Counted from the first letter of the stretch, positions 24,857-35,143 are shown. The stretch is DNA of 64,000 bases from Cytophagales bacterium (GCA_013298075.1 JAAFJG010000018.1:1-64000), one strand, 5' to 3'. The notes: generated by a model from the letters alone, not told the origin. Numbers and translations are program-made.

Positions 24857-27800
24857 ATGCAAAAATTTCATTATTTAATTTTATTATTATTTTTTACGTC
24901 TTATGTTGCTTTTGCACAACGTATCAATTTTCCTGATTCACCACAAGAATTTGTGGCTTATGTAAACGACCAACTTACCAAAGCAAAACAAGTCGAGATA
25001 GCCATCGATTTTTCTTCGGCTTGGAGTGGGGGATTAACTTCCCATCAGACTAAAATTATCGAAGTATCTAAAAAATTAGTACCCGCCAAAATGATTTTTT
25101 CTGCAGGTTTTACTGATTTTTTTGCGAGTTTAGCCAATGCAAGCAACAAAACAAAGGCAAATACAACCCAAATTGCTGATTTTTTGAGTGTTTGCGAAAA
25201 ATCAACTGCCCTAAGAGATACGAGAGATTTGAATACATTTTTGAAAAGAAGTAAATATTTTTTTAGTAATTTTGCTATTGTTTATGATAAATTATATCAG
25301 GCTTATGTGGTGCAAGGTGAGTATAAATTTATATATTTAGATAAAAAAGATGATGCCTTGCAAAATGAATTTTCGAGTATGGGTACAGATAGTTTGGCAC
25401 AAGAAACCAAAGAATTATTAGGTCCGATGATTAAATTTAGTAATACCAATTTTGTAATGAAGTCTACTCAAGATTCTGTGGTGTATAAAGGTACGAAAGG
25501 AGTTTGGTTGATGACTAAAAATATATTGGTTGGAAAAGGTGGAAAAGTAAATTGGAAATCAGTAGAGTTTGATGAAAATAAAGTTTTTACAGAATTATCT
25601 AATTATATTTTTGATGGTGCTAAAAATGAATTAAAAGGTACAAATGCCACCTTGACGCATACTGATGTATTAAAAAAACCAATCAAAGGAGATTATACAT
25701 TTGCCAGTCGTCCAAGAAAAAGTGCCAATTATGCTGTTTATCCAAAATTTATTTCTAACGAACACAACGTAGAAATTCCAAATATTTCTCAAAATATTGA
25801 TTATAAAGGCGGTTTTACCTTAGAAGGAAAGAAAATTTTAAGTACTTCAAAACAAGGGAATTTATATTCTTATTTGATAGGAAAATCTGGATTTATTGAA
25901 AATGATAAAAAGTCAAGTTTTTTGATTGCCTCACGAAAATTAGCCATTACAGATTCTACTATTTCTACGAATAATGCAAAATTTTCTTTGTATATGGGCA
26001 AGCAAGATTCTTTATATCATTCAGATTTGCAACTTAATTATTATCGTTCAGCAGCACAAAAAAAGGAAAAAAAATATGATTTACGTTTGGTAAGAGATAG
26101 AAATACGGCTTCAGGAAGTACGCCTTTTATCGATAATCATCACGAATTTTATATTGATGCTGATGTGGTTCGATACAATATTGAAAAAGATAGTTTAGAT
26201 TTATTTATGCTCACAGGCTCACAAGATTTACGTCCTGCGATGTTTGAATCTTTTGATTTTTTTGATAAAGAAAGATACAATCAAATGATTGGTTTATATA
26301 ATTTTCACCCTTTGCGTTTGTTTGGAGAATTTGCTCGTAAAAATAAAACGAATACTTTTAGTGTGGGAGAAGTGGTAAAAGATATAGTAGATATTTCCAA
26401 AGATTTAGCCAAAAAACAAGGAAAAAAAGAGGTTGATTTAAGAAATTTACCCAATGAAGCCACCTTACGAAATTTGGCTGTTGATTTACGCTCCAAAGGA
26501 TATTTAGATTTTGATGAAGGAAATGGATTTATTACGATGGGAAGACGGATTAGTCAGGCAGATTCAACTGACGTATTTTTGACTGCTATTGATAGATTTC
26601 AACGAAAAACTGCCAAAAAAAGTGATTCTACTTTGTATAAAACATACGACCATGATACTTTTTTGATAAAATCTGTGTCAGGAAAAAATCCTAATGCAAG
26701 TATGAATCGTGCTACTAATGAGTTACTGATTAGAGGTATTGACAAATTTCCTATTAGTCAATTATTGAATGTAAATATTATTCCTGATACTTCAAAAAGA
26801 GAAGTAAAAATTTTCCAAGGGCGAAGTTTGTATTTAGATAAAGGAGAAGTTACGGTCGGTAATTTTAGATTTATTGGACAGAAATTTTTTATGTTTTATA
26901 AAGATTTTGCGGTAGATATGCCTATTATTGATAAAATTTTATTTATTATTGCTGATACTACAGATGATAAGAAAGTAGAATTTCATGAATATGGCGGTGA
27001 AGTTTCTTTTCAACCCGGGCGTGTGCTGGTTAGTGACCCTTTGAATAAATCAGGGCGTAAAAAAGGAAAAATTTTAGATACAAAAAATTCCTATGAAGAA
27101 TATCCAAAACTAATCATTGAAAATGGTGGATTAACCTATTTTAAAACAAAAGATAGACAAAATATGGCGTATGATAGTCTGGTCGTAACTATTCCACAGG
27201 AGTTTGAACAAGCCAATGATGTGAAAAACCTAAAAAATAAACACGGCTCTGTTTTTATCTTAGACCCGATTGATATGGATAGTTTAACTTCGAAAGTTCC
27301 TATTTTTCCTGGTCGATTTGTGTCTAATATATTGCCTACATTCAAAGAGAAATTAAAACCAATGCCCGATTATTCGATGGGTTTTGTACATAAAGCACCC
27401 AAGGCTGGTTATCCTTTGTATCCAATTAGTAGCCAAGTGAAAGGAGCAAAAATTAAATTTTCGAGAGATTTGGTGATGACCAAAGAAGCACTTTCTACAG
27501 GTGGCGAGATTTCATATTTAAGTACTGTTTTAAAATCACCTGAATTTGTGTTGATGCCCGATTCTGTAACTTCTGATAACATTGAATTTGTGGTAACGAA
27601 AGCAAAAATAGGAGCAAGTGAATATCCTGAAGCCACTGGGCAAACTTCTCAACTTCGCTGGAATGAAACAGAAGATAAAATGATTATTACCAATAAAATG
27701 GAAATAGAAAGATTAGAAGGAACAAGATCGACTTTACCAAAAGGTGCATTTGAACAACGTTTTAAAGATAAATTATTTACGATTTATGGTAAAGCAAATC

Positions 27801-29959
27801 CTGTTACATTGAGAGGAAACTTGATTGTAGGTGCCAATGGATTGACTGCCGAAGGCTCATTGGTCAGAAAAGATTTTACGATTTTATCGGTGAGTGAGGA
27901 TAAATTTACATTGGGACAAAATGGATTTGTAGCTAAAAATATTGAATTAAGGATTAACTCAAAACCTTTTGACCCTTACGTACTTGACCAATTTTTCTAT
28001 GCCAACAATAAACCAATTATGCGTGGAAATTTTGTAAATACGGAATTTGATTTTATTAAAGGAGAAACTGACATCAAACCAAGTGAAGAATTTGGAGACG
28101 AACTTGCCTCCATGGAGTTTCCTTATGCAGAATATAAAACTTCTATCAAAGATGCTTTGTGGAATTTGAATAAACAAACCATTGTTATGAAAGGCGATAC
28201 AAATAGTCGTTTTACAGCTACTATTTTTGGAACAGAAGAAAATAATCCTGAAAACTTAACTTTTAAAGCTGACCAAGCCTTATATGATATTCCTAATTTA
28301 ACTTTATTGACCAAAGGTATCCGTCGAATTCGCTCTGCTGATGCAACCATTATTCCAAAAGATGGTATTGCTACAATATTAAAAGATGCAGAAATGCAAG
28401 AACTAAAAGATGCACGTATTTTGATGGATACAATCAATAATTATCATAAATTATTTAATGCAACCCTTCATATTAAATCTAAATTAGATTTTGACGGAGA
28501 TGCCACTTATCAGTTTGTCAATGTCAAAAAAGATACATTTAATATTAAATTTGATAAAATTCAATTTTTAAATGAAAATGAATTGGCAGGAAAAGAAAAA
28601 GATACCAAGAAAAAAAGAAGAAAAAAACGTAACAAAGAAGAAACCCGATTCACGTATGCCGAAGGAACAGTGGGAGAGGAGGATAAGAAAAAATTCTATA
28701 TTACCTCCCGAATCTTATACAAAGGAAAAGTAAAAATGCGTGCTGATAAAAAAGATTTAGGACTCGAAGGTTTTATCAAATTAGATTTAGCAAGTCGTGA
28801 GGATTTTGACCAATGGTTGCCCTATAAAAGTAATAAAGGTGATGAAGTATCATTAGAATTAGAAGAAAAACAAAAAATTGGTACCAATATAATTACTTCA
28901 GGATTGCATTTTAATGGCGGTCTTGATTTATATTCTACGTTCTTATCGCCCAAACCACAAGAAAATGACCTAGATATTTTCTTGGCAAAAGGAACATTGA
29001 GTTATAGTCCCGCTATCAATCAATTTAAAGTTGCTCCTATAGATAAAGGCGACGGAAAGAATTTTACAGGAAATTTATTGGTATTTGATGATTCTGAAAA
29101 TTCTATTTATGTGGAAGGAAAACTCAATTTATTTGATAAAAATTTAGCTAAAATTGTCAATAAATCTGGAAGCATAAAAGTTGATAATAAAAATAAAAAA
29201 TATAATTTAGATTTATTATTAGTATTCGATTTGCCTTTCTCTTCAAAAATAAATAAAGAAATAGAAAAGATAATGCTCGGTAAATTTAGTGAAAAACCTT
29301 TAAGTTTAACTGCTAATGACCCTTTGAATTATAAAATTGCAGAAATTGTAGGCGAAAAATCGTATCGTGATTATACTGATGATTTTAAAACAGGCAAAAA
29401 TGTAATGGCGTGGAAAGACAAAGAAATGAAAAAAGCCATTACTTTCTCAAAAGTTGACATGCAATGGTCTGAAGAATTTAAAACTTTTTATAGCGTTGGA
29501 AAACTGAATTTACTAAGTACCAATGATAAAATGTGGCAATTAGAAACATCAGGTTATGTAGAGTTTAAAAAATCTACAGAAGGTGATGCTTATACTTTTT
29601 ATATCCAACCTAAACCTGATTTTTGGTTATATGTAGAATTTGAAAAGGAAAAATTCTATATTCTATCTTCTGACCCTACCATCAATAAAAATTTAAAATC
29701 TAAAAATGTCGAAGAAGCAGGCTTAGATAGAAAAGACGCTTTTTTATCTAAATTTAGAGAAATCTATAAAGCAGAAGCTTTGCCATTGGTAGAAGAGAAA
29801 AAAGAAGAGCCTAAAAAGGACGAAGAACCTAAAAAAGACGAGGATTCTAAAAAAGAGGACGAAAAAGACAAGAAAAAAGATAAAAAGGAAAAGAAAAAAG
29901 AAGAGGAGGAGAAAAAGAAAAAAGAAGAGGAAAAGAAAAAAGAAGAGGAAAAATTCTAA
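24857..29959 (+). CDS. Giant secreted protein of unknown function (1700 residues)
   Basis: The protein has a signal peptide (residues 1-20, ...SYVAFAQ) and then about 1620 residues rich in beta-type patterns, with no membrane segment and no family I recognise. Residues about 1250-1265 contain a basic patch (KKKRRKKRNK). The last 55 residues are almost only Lys, Glu and Asp (KKEEEEKKKKEEEKKKEEEKF), an unusual acidic-basic tail. No T9SS sorting motif, TonB plug or enzyme signature is seen. It is a single-gene unit with its own promoter and a terminator shared with fabI. It could be a periplasmic scaffold or outer-membrane-associated protein, which is inference only. Confidence 0.85.
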   Translation: MQKFHYLILLLFFTSYVAFAQRINFPDSPQEFVAYVNDQLTKAKQVEIAIDFSSAWSGGLTSHQTKIIEVSKKLVPAKMIFSAGFTDFFASLANASNKTKANTTQIADFLSVCEKSTALRDTRDLNTFLKRSKYFFSNFAIVYDKLYQAYVVQGEYKFIYLDKKDDALQNEFSSMGTDSLAQETKELLGPMIKFSNTNFVMKSTQDSVVYKGTKGVWLMTKNILVGKGGKVNWKSVEFDENKVFTELSNYIFDGAKNELKGTNATLTHTDVLKKPIKGDYTFASRPRKSANYAVYPKFISNEHNVEIPNISQNIDYKGGFTLEGKKILSTSKQGNLYSYLIGKSGFIENDKKSSFLIASRKLAITDSTISTNNAKFSLYMGKQDSLYHSDLQLNYYRSAAQKKEKKYDLRLVRDRNTASGSTPFIDNHHEFYIDADVVRYNIEKDSLDLFMLTGSQDLRPAMFESFDFFDKERYNQMIGLYNFHPLRLFGEFARKNKTNTFSVGEVVKDIVDISKDLAKKQGKKEVDLRNLPNEATLRNLAVDLRSKGYLDFDEGNGFITMGRRISQADSTDVFLTAIDRFQRKTAKKSDSTLYKTYDHDTFLIKSVSGKNPNASMNRATNELLIRGIDKFPISQLLNVNIIPDTSKREVKIFQGRSLYLDKGEVTVGNFRFIGQKFFMFYKDFAVDMPIIDKILFIIADTTDDKKVEFHEYGGEVSFQPGRVLVSDPLNKSGRKKGKILDTKNSYEEYPKLIIENGGLTYFKTKDRQNMAYDSLVVTIPQEFEQANDVKNLKNKHGSVFILDPIDMDSLTSKVPIFPGRFVSNILPTFKEKLKPMPDYSMGFVHKAPKAGYPLYPISSQVKGAKIKFSRDLVMTKEALSTGGEISYLSTVLKSPEFVLMPDSVTSDNIEFVVTKAKIGASEYPEATGQTSQLRWNETEDKMIITNKMEIERLEGTRSTLPKGAFEQRFKDKLFTIYGKANPVTLRGNLIVGANGLTAEGSLVRKDFTILSVSEDKFTLGQNGFVAKNIELRINSKPFDPYVLDQFFYANNKPIMRGNFVNTEFDFIKGETDIKPSEEFGDELASMEFPYAEYKTSIKDALWNLNKQTIVMKGDTNSRFTATIFGTEENNPENLTFKADQALYDIPNLTLLTKGIRRIRSADATIIPKDGIATILKDAEMQELKDARILMDTINNYHKLFNATLHIKSKLDFDGDATYQFVNVKKDTFNIKFDKIQFLNENELAGKEKDTKKKRRKKRNKEETRFTYAEGTVGEEDKKKFYITSRILYKGKVKMRADKKDLGLEGFIKLDLASREDFDQWLPYKSNKGDEVSLELEEKQKIGTNIITSGLHFNGGLDLYSTFLSPKPQENDLDIFLAKGTLSYSPAINQFKVAPIDKGDGKNFTGNLLVFDDSENSIYVEGKLNLFDKNLAKIVNKSGSIKVDNKNKKYNLDLLLVFDLPFSSKINKEIEKIMLGKFSEKPLSLTANDPLNYKIAEIVGEKSYRDYTDDFKTGKNVMAWKDKEMKKAITFSKVDMQWSEEFKTFYSVGKLNLLSTNDKMWQLETSGYVEFKKSTEGDAYTFYIQPKPDFWLYVEFEKEKFYILSSDPTINKNLKSKNVEEAGLDRKDAFLSKFREIYKAEALPLVEEKKEEPKKDEEPKKDEDSKKEDEKDKKKDKKEKKKEEEEKKKKEEEKKKEEEKF

Positions 29960-30023
29960 CATCCCTCAAAAATTTCTTTTGTATTTTTCAATTTTCAATG
30001 AATTTTCAACAATAATTTTCCAT

Positions 30024-30066
30024 AAAAAAATTCCACAATCTTTAAAAAAATTGTGGAATTTTTTAT
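30024..30066. terminator. Bidirectional terminator between the giant gene and fabI
   Basis: ATTCCACAAT (30030-30039) pairs with ATTGTGGAAT (30050-30059). A-runs lie on the left and T-runs on the right, so it serves both convergent genes. Confidence 0.85.
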
Positions 30067-30084
30067 TTATCATTTACCTATTTT

Positions 30085-30897
30085 TTATCCTTTAATTTTA
30101 TCAATCAAAGCATCAGAAATTCCGTTGGTAGAAAATCCGCCATCATGGAAAAGATTTTGCATCGTTACCATACGCGTTAAATCTGAAAATAAAGTCAAAA
30201 CATAATTCGCACAATCTTCTGCACTGGCATTACCCAATGGCGAAAGCATATCTGCAAAACTATAAAAAGCATCAAAACCATCAATGCCCGCGCCCGCAGT
30301 AGTTTTTGTAGGTGATTGAGAAATAGTATTGACTCTTACTTTTCTATGTTTGCCATAACGTTCTCCATAGCTTCGAGCAATCGATTCTAATACCGCTTTT
30401 GCTTGTGCCATATCCGAATAAGTTCCAAAAGTTCTTTGAGCAGCAATATAAGAAAGTGCCACTACCGAACCCCATTCGTTGATAGCATCTAATTTTTCGG
30501 CAGTTTGCAACATTTTATGCAACGACAACGCAGAAATATCAAGGCTTTGTAAGAAATAATCATATTTTAAATCTCCATAAGGTCTATCTTTACGAACATT
30601 GGGACTCATTCCGATAGAATGTAATACAAAATCAAGTTTTCCGCCTAAATGCGTCATCGCTTGTGTATATAAATTTTCTAAATCTTCAATTTTTGTGGCA
30701 TCAGCAGGAATCACAATCGTATTACAAGCAGTTGCTAATTCGTTGATTTTGCCCATACGCATCGCAACAGGTGCGTTGGTGAGTACAAAAGTTGCTCCTT
30801 CTTCGTAGGCACGCAAAGCGACTTTCCAAGCAATAGAATTTTCATCTAATGCCCCTGTGATAATTCCTTTTTTTCCTTTTAATAATTGATAACTCAT
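30085..30897 (-). CDS. fabI: Enoyl-[acyl-carrier-protein] reductase
   Basis: FabI carries out the last reduction in each fatty-acid elongation cycle with NADH or NADPH. The 270-residue SDR-type protein shows the atypical nucleotide motif of FabI near the N terminus (GKKGIITGALDENSIAW). The catalytic pair is Y-x6-K in TYSDMAQAK (about Tyr160 and Lys167), and SQSPTKTTAG follows the active site. queA ends 24 bp upstream, so the two probably form one transcript. Confidence 0.94.
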   Translation of the reverse strand: MSYQLLKGKKGIITGALDENSIAWKVALRAYEEGATFVLTNAPVAMRMGKINELATACNTIVIPADATKIEDLENLYTQAMTHLGGKLDFVLHSIGMSPNVRKDRPYGDLKYDYFLQSLDISALSLHKMLQTAEKLDAINEWGSVVALSYIAAQRTFGTYSDMAQAKAVLESIARSYGERYGKHRKVRVNTISQSPTKTTAGAGIDGFDAFYSFADMLSPLGNASAEDCANYVLTLFSDLTRMVTMQNLFHDGGFSTNGISDALIDKIKG

Positions 30898-30921
30898 TTT
30901 GAATGGATTTTATGTTTAAGT

Positions 30922-31968
30922 TTATATAATTAACATCGCATCGCCATAACTAAAAAATCTATATTTTTCTCTCACTGCAGTTTCATAAGCTTCCATAATT
31001 AGTTCGTAGCCACCAAAAGTGCAAGTAGTCATAAAAAGAGTAGATTGTGGCAAATGAAAACTTGTTACTAAAGAATTGGGTACTTTGAATTCGTATGGAG
31101 CAAATATAAATTTATCTGTCCAACCACTCGCAGATTTTAGTTTTCCATTCGCAGAAACAGACGATTCTAAGGCTTTTATACTTGTTGTACCAATGGCACA
31201 AACACGCTTTTTCTTTTCTAAAGCATTGTTAATCATATTGGCTGTACTCTCCAAAATTTCATAATTTTCAGAATCTGCTTTGTGTTTGGTTAAATCCTCT
31301 ACATCAACGCTTCTAAAAGTTCCCAAACCAATATGCAAAGTAATCGGAGCAATATCTACTCCTTTGAGTTCCAAACGTTGCATTAATTGTCTTGTGAAAT
31401 GCAAACCAGCCGTAGGAGCAGCCACCGCTCCAATATGTTTTGCATAAATAGTTTGAAAACGTTGTTCGTCTTCTGCAATAATTTGTCTTTGAGAATATAT
31501 ATTTTTGGGCAATGGGGTTTCACCAATCCCATAGACTATATCATAAAAATCAGGTTTATCGTATAAAAATCGGATTGTTCTTCCTCTTGAGGTAGTATTA
31601 TCGACCACTTCTGCGACCAAATCACTATCGCCAAAAAAAAGTTTATTTCCTACTCTTATTTTTCGGGCTGGATCTACCAATACGTCCCAAAGATGTTCGG
31701 TTTCACTAAGTTCTCTTAATAAAAAAACTTCAATTTTTGCTCCTGTTTTTTCTTTGCTTCCGTATAGGCGTGCAGGAAAAACTTTTGTATCATTGATAAC
31801 GACCACATCGCCTTCATCAAAATATTCGATAATATCTTTAAATATTTTATGCTCAATTTTACCTGTATCTCTATGGACAACCATCAATCTTGCGTCATCG
31901 CGATTATGTGTAGGGTGCAAAGCTATCAAGCTATCAGGTAGAATAAAACGAAACTCAGAAAGCTTCAT
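30922..31968 (-). CDS. queA: S-adenosylmethionine:tRNA ribosyltransferase-isomerase
   Basis: QueA adds the epoxycyclopentanediol group of queuosine to tRNA. The 348-residue length is typical. Family motifs include the start [56 protein letters not shown] and [10 protein letters not shown]. It is upstream of fabI with a short gap and has a promoter at 32007-32014. Confidence 0.95.
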   Translation of the reverse strand: MKLSEFRFILPDSLIALHPTHNRDDARLMVVHRDTGKIEHKIFKDIIEYFDEGDVVVINDTKVFPARLYGSKEKTGAKIEVFLLRELSETEHLWDVLVDPARKIRVGNKLFFGDSDLVAEVVDNTTSRGRTIRFLYDKPDFYDIVYGIGETPLPKNIYSQRQIIAEDEQRFQTIYAKHIGAVAAPTAGLHFTRQLMQRLELKGVDIAPITLHIGLGTFRSVDVEDLTKHKADSENYEILESTANMINNALEKKKRVCAIGTTSIKALESSVSANGKLKSASGWTDKFIFAPYEFKVPNSLVTSFHLPQSTLFMTTCTFGGYELIMEAYETAVREKYRFFSYGDAMLII

Positions 31969-32006
31969 AGTTAGTTTATATTTTAAAAAGTGATTAAAAC
32001 AAACAG

Positions 32007-32014
32007 CAAAATTA
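32007..32014 (-). promoter_or_regulatory. -7 promoter element of queA-fabI
   Basis: The minus strand reads TAATTTTG, about 40 bp before the ATG at 31968. Confidence 0.45.
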
Positions 32015-32246
32015 AACGTTTTTTTAAAATAAAATGAAAATAATTATATATATTTTCTAAATTCACGCTAAATTTTTGTGTATTTTATTTTTTTTATTTA
32101 TTTTTTGTGTATTATCTATATTTATACACATAATATATGTATTTTTGAGTACGTATATTTATATTATATAGTTGTATAACGTAATTATTTTATAAATATG
32201 ATAAAAAAAGGTTTTTATTTGGAGAATAAAAATTCATAATTTCATA

Positions 32247-34139
32247 TTAAACAGGCATTAATTTCAATCCAAAAATTAAAATATCATCAATTTGTCGGCT
32301 ATTTTTAGTCCATTCATTGATGCGTTTTCTTAAAATACTTCTTTGTTCTTCCATAGGCATTTCGTGAATTTCTATCAATAAATTTTTAAATCTTTTGGTT
32401 GTAAAACGACTATTTCTTTCGCCACCAAATTGATCTTGATATCCGTCAGAAAACATATATAACATAGTTGGTGTATTAATTTCTACTTGATGTTTTCTAA
32501 AAAAATCTTCTTTTATAAAATAATCTACGCCACCAATTGCCAAATTCGAGCCTTTTATTTCTTTCAATTCACCATTTTGGATATAATACAAAGGATTATT
32601 GGCACCTGCAAATTCAATTTTAGGTTCACCTAACATTTCTTTGTATTCATCTGGAAATTGGTCAATAGTTAAAATAGTTGCGTCCATTCCATCGTGATTG
32701 CCTGTTTCTTCTTGCCTTAATGCTTTTTTGATACCCGCTCTTAATTCATTTAAAATTTCTTCAGGCGAAATAATATTTCTAAAATTTACAATTTCATTCA
32801 ATAATAAAGCCCCAATAAAACTCATAAAAGCGCCTGGAATACCATGACCTGTGCAATCTGCGACTACCAAAATCGTTTTATAATTTCGATGCGAAAGCCA
32901 ATAAAAATCACCTGATACAATATCTTTTGGTACATATAAGATAAAATTTTCAGGTATATATTTTTTAATTATTTCGTTGTGTGGCAAAATAGCATTTTGG
33001 ATTCTTTGTGCATAATTCAAACTATCTAACACATCTTCGTGGATTCCTTCTAGTTCAATTTGTGCTTGTTTGAGTAAAGTTACATCGATAGCAGTGCCGT
33101 GAACGCCTATTTTTTCTTTGGTTAGATTACGTTTATTTTCTATTTTTAGGGTTAGATATTTGGTTTCATTTTTTAGAGTAATGATTCTTTTTGTAAATTG
33201 AATAAGGTCTTCATCTTGGTCTAATTTACCCCAAGTTTGTAATGTTTTTGTTTTGTCTTGTGGGTGAATATATTCCAAATATTCTTCTGCGTAAGGTGCT
33301 TTCACAGATTTATCCATACTAAATATTTGGTACATCGTATCAGACCATGTAGTAGTTTTTTCGATTGTATCTATTTCAAAATAACCTACGCCTGCAAAAT
33401 TTTGAATATCTGTTAATAATTTTTCTTGTTTGATGGCTTGTTTTTCTCTTGCTTCTAAATTTTTATTTAATACTTCTAATCTTTCGATATTATTTTGAAA
33501 TTCTTTTTCAATATTATATATTTCGGTTACTTGTTTAGATAGTTTATCGTTTACTTCTGTAATTTCAATGCTCATTCCACTAAGTTTTAACCACATAGGT
33601 TTGAAAGTGGAAAGCCATTGAGCTATCAAAATAACAAAAAATAAAATAGTAATTATAATTTCAGTATTAACTAAAAACGCTTTATCATCGTCTTTTTTTT
33701 GATTAAATACATTTCTAATGTTATTTAACTCTTCCAAAAAAAGTAATTCTGTGGGGGCGAAAGCAGAAATATCAGCAGATTGAGTGATTTTTTTTGATTT
33801 TTGGATAAATATATCAAATACGTTTTTAAATTTTTGTGTATCAATTTTTTTTTTATTTTCTTTTATTTTTTCGAGAATAAAAATATGATTTTCCTTTATT
33901 TTTTGATATGATTTTTCCTTTTCTTCTATATCAAATAAACTTATTTTTTGTGCCAATAAAGTTTGTTGAGCAATTCTTTCGGTAATTTCTCTATCTTCAT
34001 CTATCCAAGTGAGTTCATAAAAAAGTAAACCTTGATTGATAATTAACAAACTAAATAAACTTAGCCATGCAACTAAATAATAATTACGAGTTTGGTATAA
34101 AAAATTGACGTATTGATGGTTATTTTTATTGTTTGACAC
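32247..34139 (-). CDS. Membrane-anchored PAS-SpoIIE serine phosphatase
   Basis: The 630-residue protein has a membrane segment at about 18-38, an extracytoplasmic helical region (about 40-155), a second membrane segment (about 156-175), a coiled coil (185-240), a PAS domain (about 240-355) and a SpoIIE/RsbU-type PP2C phosphatase domain (about 370-630). Phosphatase signatures include KDIVSGDFYW, ADCTGHGIPGAFMS and FSDGYQDQFGG. Such proteins usually dephosphorylate an anti-sigma antagonist in partner switching. No antagonist or anti-sigma kinase gene is adjacent. The phosphatase domain closely resembles the one encoded at 36889-38964. Confidence 0.9.
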   Translation of the reverse strand: MSNNKNNHQYVNFLYQTRNYYLVAWLSLFSLLIINQGLLFYELTWIDEDREITERIAQQTLLAQKISLFDIEEKEKSYQKIKENHIFILEKIKENKKKIDTQKFKNVFDIFIQKSKKITQSADISAFAPTELLFLEELNNIRNVFNQKKDDDKAFLVNTEIIITILFFVILIAQWLSTFKPMWLKLSGMSIEITEVNDKLSKQVTEIYNIEKEFQNNIERLEVLNKNLEAREKQAIKQEKLLTDIQNFAGVGYFEIDTIEKTTTWSDTMYQIFSMDKSVKAPYAEEYLEYIHPQDKTKTLQTWGKLDQDEDLIQFTKRIITLKNETKYLTLKIENKRNLTKEKIGVHGTAIDVTLLKQAQIELEGIHEDVLDSLNYAQRIQNAILPHNEIIKKYIPENFILYVPKDIVSGDFYWLSHRNYKTILVVADCTGHGIPGAFMSFIGALLLNEIVNFRNIISPEEILNELRAGIKKALRQEETGNHDGMDATILTIDQFPDEYKEMLGEPKIEFAGANNPLYYIQNGELKEIKGSNLAIGGVDYFIKEDFFRKHQVEINTPTMLYMFSDGYQDQFGGERNSRFTTKRFKNLLIEIHEMPMEEQRSILRKRINEWTKNSRQIDDILIFGLKLMPV

Positions 34140-34194
34140 GATTTTTTAAAATTATTTTATGAGGTTGTTGAAAATTTTACTTATTTATAATTCT

Positions 34195-34202
34195 CAAATG
34201 TA
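34195..34202 (-). promoter_or_regulatory. -7 promoter element of the PAS-SpoIIE gene
   Basis: The minus strand reads TACATTTG, about 56 bp before the ATG at 34139. Confidence 0.45.
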
Positions 34203-34235
34203 GCAATTATAGTTTTATTTATATAATAGAGTTTT

Positions 34236-34660
34236 TTAAATGGTAGCCAAAAATTGACAAAAATCATTAAAAATTCAAGAAAAAAGAAAAAAAAATTCGT
34301 ATTAATCCGCTAAGGGAGCATATAAAAAATAAACTACCCACTCAAAAAAACTTATTTTTAGTTCCCTCACCGCTGGGGAGGGTTAGGGTCAGTGTTGTTA
34401 AATTCTTTTTTTTTAACAAATAAAATAGAAATTAACTTGTATAATATTCTGTAAAAAATCTATAATTTTTTGAAAATCTTATAGATTTGGCAAATTATAT
34501 TTTGATTTGTAAAATAATTTACCTGACAAATATTAGAACTTAACAACACTGACCCCAGCCCTCCCCAAAGGTGAGGGAGTTTTTTTGGGTATAATATTTT
34601 CTACTTAGTCCCTAAATCCGTGTGCTAAAATCTCTTTCATTTAAAAAATACTAATAATAA
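34236..34660 (+). repeat. Family D intergenic repeat interrupted by a family A element
   Basis: TAAATGGTAGCCAAAAATTG to CCGCTAA (34236-34313) and TAAATCCGTGTGCTAAAATC onward (34613-34660) rebuild the repeat found whole at 135-262. A 9-bp stretch of the 135-262 copy (TTATCTGTG) is missing here between two GTG repeats. Confidence 0.8.
34311..34615. mobile_element. Complete 299-bp MITE-like element (family A) with TAA target duplication
   Basis: The element spans 34314-34612, from GGGAGCATATAAAA to CTACTTAGTCCC, and is flanked by TAA on each side (34311-34313 and 34613-34615). Long subterminal inverted repeats read TCCCTCACC...GGGGAGGG...GGTCAGTGTTGTTAA on both arms. It has no ORF. The empty target is visible at 201-216 in the family D copy. 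The TNA-type duplication and GGG ends would fit mobilisation by an IS5-group transposase, which is an inference; no transposase is in the window. Confidence 0.85.
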
Positions 34661-34700
34661 ATAAAGGTCAAAAAAAATATAAATATAAAAAAAATAAAAG

Positions 34701-34760
34701 ATGGTTTGTTTTTTAATAAATAAATAAATAAATAAATACATTCATTAAAAAACAAACCTA
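34701..34760 (-). terminator. Terminator of the acidic protein gene
   Basis: GGTTTGTTTTTTAAT (34703-34717) pairs perfectly with ATTAAAAAACAAACC (34744-34758) around a loop of AAAT tetranucleotide repeats. A T-rich run follows on the minus strand. Confidence 0.8.
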
Positions 34761-34797
34761 CAATAAATTGTTTTAGAAAGTTACATCGGATGATAAA

Positions 34798-35040
34798 TTA
34801 AAACTCATCTTCTTCTGCAATTTCTTCTTCTTCAAAATCATCTTCTACTCTTTCATCAAATTCTTCAAATGCTTGGTCATAACCGCGTTCATCTTCAAAT
34901 TCTTTTAAAAGTTCAGCTTGTTTGATAGGGTCATCAATTTCCTCCACATCATCAAGGTCATCAAAATCATCGAGAGGATCATACTCATCGTCTTCATCTT
35001 CGTCTTCATCAAAATCATCGAAGTCATCATCCCAAGCCAT
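34798..35040 (-). CDS. Small, extremely acidic protein
   Basis: With the start at 35040 (MAWDDDFDDF) the protein has 80 residues, more than half of them Asp or Glu. It has two acidic blocks around a less charged segment, DPIKQAELLKEFEDERGYDQAF. A longer frame to 35121 (MNKNFVLFY...) or 35154 exists. The promoter at 35144-35151 rules out the longest and leaves a leader of about 97 nt for the chosen start. The family is not recognised. Polyacidic proteins of this kind can bind basic proteins or nucleic-acid-binding partners, but nothing more specific can be said. It is monocistronic with a strong terminator. Confidence 0.65.
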   Translation of the reverse strand: MAWDDDFDDFDEDEDEDDEYDPLDDFDDLDDVEEIDDPIKQAELLKEFEDERGYDQAFEEFDERVEDDFEEEEIAEEDEF

Positions 35041-35143
35041 ATTCAATGCGTTATTTTGTGTTTGGAACGGAAATAAGATACAATTTTGAGTATTGTAAAA
35101 TAGTACAAAATTCTTGTTCATAAATTTTAGGGTTTTTAGCACG

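Larger units (their letters stand above)
34140..34797. other. Long intergenic region holding nested repeats D and A
   Basis: The 658-bp gap contains a family D repeat interrupted by a complete family A element, then an A/T-rich stretch and the terminator of the acidic protein gene. No coding potential is seen. Confidence 0.6.

Noticed and set aside
29744-29962. 72-codon minus-strand ORF made almost only of Phe and Leu
   Set aside because: It is the complement of the Lys/Glu tail of the giant secreted protein.
34720-34740. AAAT tetranucleotide run as a phase-variation tract
   Set aside because: It lies in the loop of a terminator hairpin, not within or next to a start codon.
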